Positions 1 through 8,965 of a stretch of 25,217 bases of DNA are shown piece by piece (position 1 is the stretch's first letter; each line of letters starts with the position of its first letter). The DNA lies in contig JBBSNM010000037.1 in NCBI GenBank assembly GCA_038232655.1, positions 1 through 25,217 of the forward strand, in the 5' to 3' direction. This stretch comes from JACCVL01 sp038232655. Lineage in GTDB: Bacteria > Actinomycetota > Actinomycetes > Propionibacteriales > Nocardioidaceae. Below the pieces are notes generated by a model. That model was given only the letters and a program-made list of their open reading frames with translations. It was not told where the DNA came from and searched no databases. The position numbers were made by a program, and so were the translations under genes.

Positions 1-261
1 TCCTGCGAGCACCTGACCGGACGGGTCGGCGCCGCCCCCGACGCCCGTACCCCCGAGGGCTGCGAGGAGTGCCTCGCGGACGGCACCAAGTGGGTGCACC
101 TGCGGCTGTGTGTCGACTGAAGGCACGTCGGCTGCTGTGACTCCTCGCCGATGCACCACGCGACCCGGCACTACCAGCAGGCCGACCACCCGGTGGCCGC
201 GTCATACCAGCCGGGGGAGAGCTGGCGGCGGTGCTTCGCGGACCGGCTGGCCCAGCAGTGA
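1..261 (+). pseudogene. UBP-type zinc-finger protein, 5'-partial, interrupted by in-frame TGA
   Basis: Frame 1 reads from the window edge as SCEHLTG...CEECLADGTKWVHLRLCVD, then TGA at 118-120, then stays open as RHVGCCDSSPMHHATRH...HPVAASYQPGESWRRC to a second stop at 259-261. The two halves together give the zf-UBP pattern: C-x-H-L, C-x-x-C, W-V-H-L-R-L-C-x-x-[C], H-V-G-C-C-D-S-S-P, H-x3-H, H-P. The TGA sits exactly where the family has a zinc-ligand cysteine (normally CxxCGH), and the following Gly is Arg. Small stand-alone UBP finger proteins of actinobacteria usually precede a response-regulator/thioredoxin-reductase fusion gene, and a fragment of that gene follows here in a GTGA overlap. 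The most likely reading is a decayed gene. A base-call error or selenocysteine at the TGA are the alternatives; no convincing SECIS stem is visible to me. The true start lies outside the window. Confidence 0.8.
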
Positions 262-407
262 GCGGCACGGCTGCCGGCGCAACAGCCGACGCCGCCGCGG
301 GCCACCCGGCTCGCCCAGTGCTGCTCACCGAAGACGACGATCCGTCGGTCTCGCAATCGGTGGCCCGCGACCTGCGCCGGGCGCTCAGCGGTTGCGCAGC
401 CTGGTGA
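258..407 (+). pseudogene. Truncated N-terminus of response-regulator/FAD-oxidoreductase fusion
   Basis: A GTG at 258 overlaps the stop of the zinc-finger frame and opens 49 codons. Residues 20-41 read RPVLLTEDDDPSVSQSVARD plus LRR, which matches the opening beta-strand and acidic pocket of a receiver domain. Specifically it resembles the start of the actinobacterial fusion in which a receiver is joined to a thioredoxin-reductase-like FAD enzyme (usual opening VLLTVDDDPxVSRAVARDLRR). Recognisable similarity stops near position 380. The stop codon of the opposite-strand holin-family gene lies at 385-387. The phosphorylated aspartate, the rest of the receiver and the whole oxidoreductase are missing, so the fragment cannot be functional. 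Identification of the fused parent family rests on memory of the motif and on the adjacent UBP finger. Confidence 0.65.
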
Positions 408-840
408 CGGTGTCCTTGGTGGTCTCGATCGTCCGCTCGGGCGCCGACACCTTCTTCAGCCGCTTCACCCCGAGGAGCGCCAGCACGCCCGCCAGCAGCG
501 CGTACACGGCGAACACGATGAGGAAGGCCAGCCAGGTCGGCAGGACGAGAGCGAGCGCGTAGGCCGCGGCGATCGACACCATCACCACCGCTAGCGCGAG
601 CAGGAACGCGGCGACGCCGAGCAGTGCCGCCCCGACGCCGGCCGCCTTGGCGCTGAAGCGCAGCTCGGACTTGGCCAGCGCGATCTCCGCACGCACCAAC
701 GACGACAGGTGCGTGCTGGTGTCTGCGACCAGCCGGCCGATGGTGGGCTCATCGCCGGGCGGCAACTCGGCACGGTGCACACCGCCACCGGGGTCGGTGT
801 TCTGCGTGGAGGTGGCAGACGCCTGGGGCGGGTGCGACAT
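385..840 (-). CDS. Phage-holin-superfamily (DUF1469-like) membrane protein
   Basis: This is a 151-residue protein with a hydrophilic N-terminal 30 residues, then GRLVADTSTHLSSLVRAEIALAKSEL, which is the amphipathic segment typical of the DUF1469/actinobacterial holin family (PF07332-like). Two long hydrophobic hairpin segments follow (about residues 66-92 and 98-121), and the C-terminus is basic (VKRLKKVSAPERTIETTKDTVTRLRNR). These chromosomal proteins are not phage lysis holins; their function is unknown and they probably act as small inner-membrane proteins. The ATG at 838-840 has a Shine-Dalgarno AAGGGA (complement of 846-851) five bases upstream. The gene lies 55 bp downstream of nhaA on the same strand. 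Its 3' end abuts the eroded response-regulator fragment with no intergenic space. Confidence 0.85.
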   Translation of the reverse strand: MSHPPQASATSTQNTDPGGGVHRAELPPGDEPTIGRLVADTSTHLSSLVRAEIALAKSELRFSAKAAGVGAALLGVAAFLLALAVVMVSIAAAYALALVLPTWLAFLIVFAVYALLAGVLALLGVKRLKKVSAPERTIETTKDTVTRLRNR

Positions 841-876
841 CGATGTCCCTTCGCTGTCTCGGTGGTGGCCGGACCA

Positions 877-882
877 ACCTTA
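877..882 (-). promoter_or_regulatory. Possible -10 element of the holin-family gene
   Basis: On the minus strand TAAGGT fits the actinobacterial -10 pattern TANNNT. It lies about 36 bases before the start codon in the 55-bp gap after nhaA, leaving room for the visible Shine-Dalgarno. No clear -35 was found. Readthrough from nhaA is equally possible. Confidence 0.3.
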
Positions 883-895
883 GGGGGTGCGGACG

Positions 896-2230
896 TCAGC
901 TGCCCTGCTGGTCGCCGTCGATCTGGTCGGCGCGCCGTCGAGCCTCTTCGGACTGGTAGACGTCGGGGATGCCGTCGTCGTCCTCGTCTCGGCGCTCCGC
1001 CTCGTAGATCGCCACGTGCACGGCCTGACGGCGCCGCAGGACCAGCGTGGCGAGCACGGCGGCAAGCACCGATGCGGCCAGCACCGCGGCCTTCGCCGTG
1101 GCGACCTGTTCGGGCTCGCTGCTGAACGACAGCTCGGCCAGCAGCAACGACACGGTGAACCCGATACCCGCCAGCAGACCCAGGCCCGTGACGTCGCTCC
1201 AGGCCAGCCGGGGGCTGAGCTCGGCGCGGGTGAACTTGACCGCGAGCCACGCCCCGCCGGTGATGCCGACGGTCTTACCCAGGATGAGTCCGGCGGCCAC
1301 GCCGATCGCGACGGGAGAGGTGAGCAGGCTGCGGACGGCGTCGCCGTCGAGCGCCACACCGGCGGCCATCAACGCGAAGATCGGGATGCAGATCGATGCC
1401 GACAGTGGGCGCAGCCGGTGCTCCAGCCGCTCGGCCGGCGACTCCTGCTCGTTGTCGTCGTGTCTGACCCTGGTCACCATGCCGATCGCGACGCCGGCGA
1501 CCGTGGCGTGCACCCCGGCCTCGTGGACGAAGAACCACACCGCAAGCCCGACGGGGATGTAGAGCCACCAGGCCGTCACCCGGCGCAGCTGCAGCAGCGC
1601 GAACACCGCCAGGAGCGCGCCGGCGACGAGCAGCGAGTAGAGGTGGATCTCGGCGGTGAAGAAGATGGCGATGATGACGATCGCCAGCAGGTCGTCGACC
1701 ACGGCGAGCGAGAGCAGGAACGCCCGCAGCGCGGTCGGCAGCCGCGATCCGACGATGGCCAGCACCGCCAACGCGAAGGCGATGTCGGTCGCCACCGGCA
1801 CGGCCCACCCGCCGGGGCGCCCGTCGGCGGCGACGACGTTGATCACGACGTAGACCAGCGCTGGGCCGATCATGCCGCAGACCGCTGCAACCACCGGCAG
1901 CACGGCTTCGGACTTGTCCGAGAGGTCACCGACGACGAACTCGCGCTTGAGCTCGAGACCGGCGACCAGGAAGAACACCGCGAGCAGCCCCTCGCTGGCC
2001 CAGTGCTCGACGTCCAGCTCCACCAGGCCGGGGATCGCCAGGTTGGTCGTCCGCAGCTGCTCGTAGGTGTCCCCGATCGGGGAGTTGGCCCACACCAACG
2101 CGATGGCGCTAGCCACGAGGAGGAGCAGCCCGCCGATCGTCTCCCGCCGGAGCACGTCGGCGATCGTGGTCCTCTCCGACAGCGACAGCCGGTGGAACGC
2201 GCGACGAGCGGCATCGTTGGGTGCGCTCAC
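896..2230 (-). CDS. nhaA: Na+/H+ antiporter NhaA
   Basis: This is a 444-residue polytopic inner-membrane antiporter that exchanges protons for cytoplasmic Na+ (or Li+) in pH and sodium homeostasis. Recognisable NhaA signatures in order are: RRETIGGLLLLVASAIALVWANSP near the N-terminus, EGLLAVFFLVAGLELKREFV, PVATDIAFALAVLAIVGSRLP, then LSLAVVDDLLAIVIIAIFFT. The last carries the paired aspartates that correspond to the ion-binding Asp163/Asp164 of E. coli NhaA. The C-terminal half (GVALDGD, GLLAGIGFTVSLLLAELSF) is also typical. I chose the GTG at 2230 because GGGAG stands four bases upstream of it. An upstream TTG at 2296 extends the frame but has no family similarity. The C-terminal tail after about residue 395 is charged and acidic, as in many actinobacterial members. 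Confidence 0.95.
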   Translation of the reverse strand: MSAPNDAARRAFHRLSLSERTTIADVLRRETIGGLLLLVASAIALVWANSPIGDTYEQLRTTNLAIPGLVELDVEHWASEGLLAVFFLVAGLELKREFVVGDLSDKSEAVLPVVAAVCGMIGPALVYVVINVVAADGRPGGWAVPVATDIAFALAVLAIVGSRLPTALRAFLLSLAVVDDLLAIVIIAIFFTAEIHLYSLLVAGALLAVFALLQLRRVTAWWLYIPVGLAVWFFVHEAGVHATVAGVAIGMVTRVRHDDNEQESPAERLEHRLRPLSASICIPIFALMAAGVALDGDAVRSLLTSPVAIGVAAGLILGKTVGITGGAWLAVKFTRAELSPRLAWSDVTGLGLLAGIGFTVSLLLAELSFSSEPEQVATAKAAVLAASVLAAVLATLVLRRRQAVHVAIYEAERRDEDDDGIPDVYQSEEARRRADQIDGDQQGS

Positions 2231-2337
2231 GTTGCTCCCATGCTCATCCAGCCGAAGGAGACGGCGTCGGGGAGTTAATGATGCCGTACCCGTCAATGGT
2301 CTGCTCGGTCGCCAGCGGGCCTTCGCCGCGCCCGAGT

Positions 2338-2379
2338 TGTCACCGTCTCAGTGCGTCAGAACGCAACGTGACGGTGACA
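2338..2379 (-). terminator. Two-tier hairpin, probable acs terminator
   Basis: An outer perfect 10-bp stem (TGTCACCGTC at 2338-2347 with GACGGTGACA at 2370-2379) encloses an inner 5-bp stem (TGCGT 2352-2356 with ACGCA 2361-2365), separated by symmetric four-base internal loops. It lies 88 bp past the acs stop and before the nhaA start on the same strand. There is no U-run, which is usual in high-GC actinobacteria. An attenuator or operator for nhaA is the alternative. A separate 12-bp palindrome, GGCCGTACGGCC, sits at 2450-2461, five bases from the acs stop. Confidence 0.5.
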
Positions 2380-2466
2380 GCTGAGGGTGCGTCGGGTGTG
2401 CGCGGCGGCGGCGCATAGGCTCTCCGTTCCCGCGGTGCTCGTCCCGGTTGGCCGTACGGCCGGGGC

Positions 2467-4458
<1,992 letters not shown>

Positions 4459-4567
4459 GTCCGGCTCCTTCGTCGGTTGTCGGTGCTCAGTGGCAGCCAA
4501 CCGGGGAGCGGCGCTGGCCGCAAGAGCGGACGGCTAGTTGATCCCGGCAGGATGGGGACGGTGGCAC

Positions 4568-4573
4568 TAGCCT
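4568..4573 (+). promoter_or_regulatory. Possible -10 for a leaderless start at 4582
   Basis: TAGCCT matches TANNNT and ends eight bases before the ATG at 4582, where no Shine-Dalgarno is visible. This spacing would put transcription start at or next to the start codon. Confidence 0.45.
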
Positions 4574-4581
4574 GGGTGGTG

Positions 4582-5409
4582 ATGACCACCCCATCGGCCG
4601 TATCCGAAGCCGCCGGTGCTGTCAGCCCTCTGCGCGACCATCTCGTCGCCGCGCGCCTCGCGGGATCGGTTGCCACGACCCGCGAGAACAACCTCGACCA
4701 CTACGCGGCGATGGCCCGACGCGAGCCGTACCACCTGCTCGGCCTGGTTCCGTCGCGGCGATGGAGCAGCGCCGACGTGCTGGCGTTGATGGTCGAGCGC
4801 TGCGGCGTCGTCGCGGACCCCGATCATCGAGTCGGCACGGACACGATCGACCCGGACTTGACGATCGCGGGACTGGACGCGATGGGTGCCCGGCTGCAGG
4901 TTGCCGCCGAGCGGCGCGAGCGGGTGCTCGTGGCCACCGGCCACCCGGTCGGGCTCGGCCCGACCCACACGGCGGTGTTGCAGGCGCTGGCGGCTGCCGG
5001 GTGCACCGTGCTGACCCCCGCGGACGGCTGGCGGCACCCGGCCGCGTCCGACTACGAGCAGCGCACGGGCACGCTCGGATACCTGGACGGGTTGGGTGTC
5101 CTGCTCGGGTCGCACGGGCGTCCGGTGCACACCCACTCACCGCTGCCCGTGCAGGCAGCGCTCCGGGCATTGTCAGCAGCGGGGGAGCCGCCGCCGGATC
5201 TGGTGGTGGCCGATCACGGCTGGGCCGGCGGCGCCGGCCAGGCGGGCATCGACGCGGTCGGGTTCGCCGACTGCAACGATCCCGCGCTGTTCGTCGGCGA
5301 GGCGGAGGGCTGCATCGTCGCCTGCGTGCCCCTGGACGACAACGTGGCCCCGCACCTGTACGCCCCGCTCACCGCCTACCTGCTCGTCCGCGCCGGGTTG
5401 TCGACCTGA
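4582..5409 (+). CDS. Conserved actinobacterial protein, usually annotated as phosphatase
   Basis: This 275-residue protein belongs to a family I recognise from actinobacterial genomes near acs, commonly labelled phosphatase, for which I know no biochemical proof. Visible conserved blocks are: RDHLVAARLAGSVATTRENNLDHYA, EPYHLLGLVP, ERCGVVADP with GTDTIDPDLTI, RVLVATGHPVGLGPTHTAVLQALAAAGCTVLTP, the H-x-H of VHTHSPLPV, DLVVADHGWAGGAGQAGIDAVGFADCNDPALFVGEAEG and VPLDDNVAPHLYAPLTAYLL. The many conserved His/Asp positions (GHP, HTH, ADHGWAGGAG, DCNDPA) suggest a metal- or phosphate-binding active site. No signal peptide or membrane segment is seen, so it is probably cytosolic. The ATG at 4582 is preferred because family similarity begins there; a GTG two codons upstream is possible. 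It is transcribed divergently from acs. Confidence 0.75.
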   Translation: MTTPSAVSEAAGAVSPLRDHLVAARLAGSVATTRENNLDHYAAMARREPYHLLGLVPSRRWSSADVLALMVERCGVVADPDHRVGTDTIDPDLTIAGLDAMGARLQVAAERRERVLVATGHPVGLGPTHTAVLQALAAAGCTVLTPADGWRHPAASDYEQRTGTLGYLDGLGVLLGSHGRPVHTHSPLPVQAALRALSAAGEPPPDLVVADHGWAGGAGQAGIDAVGFADCNDPALFVGEAEGCIVACVPLDDNVAPHLYAPLTAYLLVRAGLST

Positions 5410-5477
5410 GCTGGTGGCATCCGGCAGCCTTCGCCGAGCGGCTTGCCGTGTCCGTTCGTACGATGGCCTCTCATCTG

Positions 5478-5498
5478 GCGCCCACGCAGACTGGGCGC
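5478..5498 (+). terminator. Short hairpin after the phosphatase-like gene
   Basis: GCGCCCA at 5478-5484 pairs perfectly with TGGGCGC at 5492-5498 around a seven-base loop, 70 bp after the stop of the upstream gene and 60 bp before the next start. It could terminate or attenuate transcription into the cyclic-di-GMP gene. The remainder of 5410-5559 holds nothing else I recognise. Confidence 0.3.
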
Positions 5499-5559
5499 AC
5501 GTAGGCGCCCCGTTACCTGTTCCCAGGGACGCGGGGACCGGCCGGACGAGGGGGTTGGC

Positions 5560-7815
5560 ATGCGCGCGCACGCTGCTCGCCGCGTCCTGTTCGGTCGGTG
5601 TGCGGAGGCCGGTTCCGTCAGTGCCGCCTGTCACGGCCTCGTCGACGACCTCTTCGATGCCGGGTTCGAGTTGCCGAGCGTGTACCTGCTGGTCGGCGAC
5701 CGGATGCGTTGCCACGCCGCCCGCGGCTACTTCCAGGTCGTGGACGGGTTCCCTCCCGGGCACGGCGTCATGGGCGGGGTGATCGCCACGGGCCGTGCCG
5801 AGCTCATCCACGACACCCGTACCCGCCCCGACTTCATCGCCGCCATCCCGGGTCTCGCCGCCGAGGGCTGCTATCCGGTGCGCAGCGACGGCCGCGTCAT
5901 GGGCGTGGTGAACGTCGAGTCGTTCACGCAGCTGCCGGCCGACACCAACGAGATCGTCACCGCGGCCGCCGAGCAGCTCGGGCAGCGCATCGACGAGCTC
6001 GGTGGTCTGCCGCAGCCGTCGCTCTCACACCGGCTGGCACGGATGGCGGTGGAGCTCACCGAGGCGTCGACTGTGTCCGACATCGAGCGGCGGACGCTGC
6101 TGGCCGCGACGGAGATCGCCGGGATGCCGTCCGCGGCGCTGGCGCACAAGGTGCCGCGCGGCGGGTTGACGGTCGCAACTCACGGGCCGCTGTCGACGGT
6201 GCTGGACGGGTGGGACCGCGCGGACTGGGAGCTGATGGCCTCCTGGATCAGCAGTGGGACCTCCTCGCACTTTCCCGGGGGTGACCTGGTTCCGGAGGAG
6301 TACCGGTTCCTGCGCAGGTCAGGGATCCGCGCGATGTCCGTGCTGTCCCTCGTCGTCGGGGGAAGCAGCGACGGAGTGCTGCTGGTCGCCGGCACCCAAC
6401 CGGTGGCGCATGCGACGTTGGTGGTCGAGTGTCTGGAGGTGCTTGCCGCGCAGTCGGCCGCCTGCCTCGGTCTTGCACAGGCCAGGGACGAAGCCGCCCG
6501 TCGTGCCGACCATGACCTGCTGACCGGCCTGGGCAACCGGTGGAGGTTCCGTTCGACGGCTGCGGCCGCGCTCGGGCGCGAAAGCGGTGAGCTGGCCGTG
6601 CTGCTGTTGGACCTGGACGACTTCAAGAACGTCAACGACAGCCTCGGACACCAGGCGGGTGACGCGCTGCTGGTCACCTCGGGGGCCCGCATCGCCCAGC
6701 TGCTGCGTGCCGGTGACACCGTCTGCCGGCTAGGCGGGGACGAGTTCGTGGTGGTCCTGCCGGACACCTCGCGGAGTGCAGCCGCCGGCATCGCCGAGCG
6801 CCTGCTGGCGGTGCTGTCGCAGGAGTGCACGGTCGACGGCATGAGCATGCAGTCCACCGTCAGCATCGGGATCGCGCTGCGCAGCGAGCAGGAGCAGACC
6901 CCCGAGGAGCTGCTCAAGGCCGCCGACTTCGCCATGTACCTGGCCAAGGAGGCAGGCAAGAACCAGTACGCGCTTTTCGAGGCGGCCAAGCGGCTGCAGG
7001 TCCGCGAGCGGCTGGCGCTGGAGAGCGACCTGCGCTCCGCGCTCGAAAATGAACGCCTGGACATCGTGTACCAGCCGATCGTGGATGTCGCGTCGGGACG
7101 GATGGCGGCGGTCGAGGCGCTGGTGCGGTGGACCGACCCGGAGCGTGGTGTCGTGCCGGTCGAGGACTTCGTCACGCTCGCCGAGGAGAAGGGGCTGATC
7201 CGCCTGCTCGGGCGCTGGGTGCTGCAGCAGGCCTGCGGCCAGTTGGCGGCCTGGGACGCTGCCGTCGGCAACACCGACCTGCGGCTGGCGGTCAACGTGT
7301 CCTCCCGCCAGCTGGAGCAGCCCGGGCTGCTGGCCGACCTGGATGGCTGTATGAACGGCTCCGGTGGTCTCACCGCCTCGCGGATCACCGTCGAGATCAC
7401 CGAGAGTGCGCTGCGGCCCGACGACGCCACGGCGAGGGCGACGCTGGACGCGCTGCGCGAGCGGGGGGTCGAGATCGCAGTCGACGACTTCGGCACGGGG
7501 TACTCGTCGCTGGCCATGCTGAGCTCCGCCCCGGTCACCCAGCTCAAGATCGACCGTGCGTTCGTCGGCGAGATCGACCGGGTCGGCGCCCACGCACCGA
7601 TCATCGACGCCACCATCGCGATGGCGACCGGCCTCGGGTTGGACGTCGTCGCCGAGGGGGTGGAGACGCCGACCCAGCTGGCATACCTGCGGGCCAGCAA
7701 CTGCCACTACGCGCAGGGGTTCGCGTTGGCCCGGCCGATGTCGGCGGCCGACATCGGGCGGCTGCTGCGGGGAGCCCGGCCGTGGGCGGGCATGTTCGCC
7801 GTCCGCGCCGGCTGA
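5560..7815 (+). CDS. GAF-GGDEF-EAL cyclic-di-GMP turnover protein
   Basis: This 751-residue cytoplasmic signalling protein has two N-terminal GAF-like regions (roughly residues 12-150 and 165-310; no membrane segments). The first contains the GAF-style GHGVMGGVIATGRAELIHDT. A diguanylate cyclase domain starts at DHDLLTGLGNR (about 316) and carries an intact active-site GGDEF at residues 392-396. The EAL phosphodiesterase domain has EALVRW (E at about 519), NVSSRQLEQP, EITES, DDFGTGYSSL (642-651), KIDRAFV and AEGVET, all the residues needed for metal and substrate binding. On sequence alone both synthesis and breakdown of c-di-GMP are possible. The product-inhibition RxxD site five residues before GGDEF is not present (the sequence is AGDTVCRLGGDEF). 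The ATG at 5560 is chosen because GAGGGGGT precedes it by four bases. The gene is probably a single transcription unit. Confidence 0.93.
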   Translation: MRAHAARRVLFGRCAEAGSVSAACHGLVDDLFDAGFELPSVYLLVGDRMRCHAARGYFQVVDGFPPGHGVMGGVIATGRAELIHDTRTRPDFIAAIPGLAAEGCYPVRSDGRVMGVVNVESFTQLPADTNEIVTAAAEQLGQRIDELGGLPQPSLSHRLARMAVELTEASTVSDIERRTLLAATEIAGMPSAALAHKVPRGGLTVATHGPLSTVLDGWDRADWELMASWISSGTSSHFPGGDLVPEEYRFLRRSGIRAMSVLSLVVGGSSDGVLLVAGTQPVAHATLVVECLEVLAAQSAACLGLAQARDEAARRADHDLLTGLGNRWRFRSTAAAALGRESGELAVLLLDLDDFKNVNDSLGHQAGDALLVTSGARIAQLLRAGDTVCRLGGDEFVVVLPDTSRSAAAGIAERLLAVLSQECTVDGMSMQSTVSIGIALRSEQEQTPEELLKAADFAMYLAKEAGKNQYALFEAAKRLQVRERLALESDLRSALENERLDIVYQPIVDVASGRMAAVEALVRWTDPERGVVPVEDFVTLAEEKGLIRLLGRWVLQQACGQLAAWDAAVGNTDLRLAVNVSSRQLEQPGLLADLDGCMNGSGGLTASRITVEITESALRPDDATARATLDALRERGVEIAVDDFGTGYSSLAMLSSAPVTQLKIDRAFVGEIDRVGAHAPIIDATIAMATGLGLDVVAEGVETPTQLAYLRASNCHYAQGFALARPMSAADIGRLLRGARPWAGMFAVRAG

Positions 7816-7816
7816 G

Positions 7817-7832
7817 GTCCCCACCAGGGGAC
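7817..7832 (+). terminator. Hairpin directly after the GGDEF-EAL gene
   Basis: GTCCCC (7817-7822) and GGGGAC (7827-7832) pair around the tetraloop ACCA, starting one base after the stop codon. The stem is short but fully paired. Further GC-rich dyads follow up to 7855. Confidence 0.4.
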
Positions 7833-7862
7833 GGGAGGCGCGGTGCCGCGAGGCGCCGCCGT

Positions 7863-7920
7863 CGAGTGCGGTGTTCGCGGTCACCGCGGACGGTTCTGGT
7901 GACCACTGACGACGCACTCG
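7863..7920. repeat. Nested-palindrome intergenic repeat, copy 1
   Basis: The outer arms CGAGTGCG (7863-7870) and CGCACTCG (7913-7920) are perfect inverted repeats, and so are the inner arms GGTCACC and GGTGACC (starting at 7879 and 7898). The element is 58 bp, and similarity to copy 2 at 8807-8864 continues over about seven bases beyond the right arm (GTCACCG here, ATCACCG there). All four arms are identical in both copies, and the differences fall mostly in the loops and between the arms. It lies in the gap between convergent genes ending at 7815 and 8018. Structure and placement resemble REP/BIME-like or MITE-like elements; the family is not known to me. Confidence 0.75.
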
Positions 7921-8017
7921 GTCACCGAACGGGCGACCCTGCTCCACGACGGCCGATCGGCGCTCATGCAGGGGACGGGTGGACTGGGGAAGGGTACGGG
8001 CGGGTCAGCATGCGGGC

Positions 8018-8458
8018 TCAGCGTTTGGCGACCAACCTGACGAGCAAGACGACGGTACAGACCACGGCAATGCCGACGAGGGTGCCGACGGCCAGGAATA
8101 CCGACCCGACCAGCCACAGGTTTGCGTCCGGGGTCTTGTCGGTGGCGGCGTCGATCGACCAGACGACCGTGAGCACCGCGGTGACGGTCAGGGTTGTCAC
8201 GACCGTCCCCCGGGCCGGGCCCCGCCAGGCGGCCACGGCGGCAACGATCACCAGCGTCAGCGCCAGCCCGATCACCTGCCAGCTCTGGTACGGCCCCTCG
8301 ATCCGGTTCGTACCGGGTACCCGGTACTTCTGCTGGTCCCACCCGAGCCAGCCGAGGTTGGCCAACGCGGTCAGTGCCGCCACCACCGCCGCCGAGCCGA
8401 GAACGTGTGTGGCCCCGGGGCGCTGGCCAGGCGTGCGGCCGTCACCCGGCCCGCCCAT
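8018..8458 (-). CDS. Small four-helix membrane protein of unknown function
   Basis: This 146-residue hydrophobic protein has four predicted membrane segments: about residues 19-34, 60-78, 85-100 and 115-142. After the first helix there is an outside-like loop, WDQQKYRVPGTNRIEGPYQSWQ. The N-terminal 15 residues are Gly/Pro/Arg rich and the tail ends in LLVRLVAKR. The ATG at 8458 is well supported by a purine-rich GAGGGGAGGGG four bases upstream on the minus strand. I do not recognise a named family. It stands alone, convergent with the c-di-GMP gene and flanked on both sides by the repeat-bearing intergenic regions. Confidence 0.7.
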   Translation of the reverse strand: MGGPGDGRTPGQRPGATHVLGSAAVVAALTALANLGWLGWDQQKYRVPGTNRIEGPYQSWQVIGLALTLVIVAAVAAWRGPARGTVVTTLTVTAVLTVVWSIDAATDKTPDANLWLVGSVFLAVGTLVGIAVVCTVVLLVRLVAKR

Positions 8459-8582
8459 GCGACCCCTCCCCTCGCTCGAGGGGCAGGATAGGCTCGGGCA
8501 GGTACGGTCGGCCCTGCGTTGGGCCGCCGCGTGCTGGGGCCTGCACGCTGGGGGGTGTCGGTCGCTGGAGCTCGGTGGGGTC

Positions 8583-8744
8583 GTGCTGCGCCGCGCCGGT
8601 GCTCAGCGGGTGGTGCTGGCCACGGCGTTCGCCACGATCATGCTGGCCATCACGGTGCTGGCGATGACCAGCCTGGGGTCTGCTCGGGCACGCCGAGCAG
8701 CGGCCGACGAGCCGACGGGCGCCCCCGCCCCACCGGCGGCCTAG
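8583..8744 (+). other. Doubtful small ORF with one hydrophobic segment
   Basis: A GTG at 8583 opens 53 codons reading VLRRAGAQRVVLATAFATIMLAITVLAMTSLG, one possible membrane helix, followed by a charged and Pro/Ala-rich tail. The opening resembles the first helix of FtsX-like ABC permeases, so this may be a fragment of such a gene, or a chance open frame in GC-rich DNA. No good Shine-Dalgarno is seen. The rest of 8459-8988 holds a 12-bp direct duplication (GCCGCTGCTGTT, about 8749-8774), the second palindromic element and the 15-bp array. No convincing protein-coding gene was found there. Confidence 0.25.
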
Positions 8745-8806
8745 CCGAGCCGCTGCTGTTGCCGCTGCTGTTGCCGCGCAGACGTCTTCGTCGGGCCGGG
8801 GCCGGT

Positions 8807-8864
8807 CGAGTGCGGCGTTCGCGGTCACCGTGGACGGACTCGGTGACCAGCAACGACGCACTCG
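8807..8864. repeat. Nested-palindrome intergenic repeat, copy 2
   Basis: This 58-bp element has the same architecture as 7863-7920: outer arms CGAGTGCG/CGCACTCG and inner arms GGTCACC/GGTGACC, in the same orientation and with identical spacing. Internal bases GCGTT and AACGA also pair here, so the stem is better closed than in copy 1. It lies downstream of the minus-strand symporter gene and directly beside the 15-bp tandem array. Confidence 0.75.
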
Positions 8865-8890
8865 ATCACCGTCGGCGTGACCGTCGGCGC

Positions 8891-8965
8891 GTGATCGGGA
8901 CGGCCGTGATCGGGCGCCGCGTGATCGGGCGCCGCGTGATCGGCACGGCCGTGATCGGGACGGCT
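8891..8965. repeat. Five-copy 15-bp tandem repeat
   Basis: Five head-to-tail units begin with GTGATCGG: GTGATCGGGACGGCC, GTGATCGGGCGCCGC twice, GTGATCGGCACGGCC and GTGATCGGGACGGCT. The array is preceded by a partial duplication of CCGTCGGCG around 8869-8890. It sits 24 bp beyond the stop of the symporter gene on its 3' side. It is not a CRISPR array because there are no spacers. Confidence 0.85.

Noticed and set aside
109..150. Selenocysteine insertion at the TGA
   Set aside because: Only weak pairing such as GTC/GAC is visible downstream, no convincing SECIS stem, and the following gene is also broken; kept only as an alternative.
385..840. Prophage remnant signalled by a holin-family gene
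   Set aside because: The family is a common chromosomal actinobacterial membrane protein; no phage genes, integrase or attachment sites are nearby.
887..2278. Long open frame on the plus strand antisense to nhaA
   Set aside because: Its translation is rich in H, R, Q, G and D with no family resemblance; it is a shadow of the GC-rich nhaA codons.
2231..2296. Upstream TTG start for nhaA
   Set aside because: The extra 22 residues are not NhaA-like, and the GTG at 2230 has a clear Shine-Dalgarno.
8891..8965. CRISPR array
   Set aside because: Units are contiguous 15-mers with no spacers and there are no cas genes.
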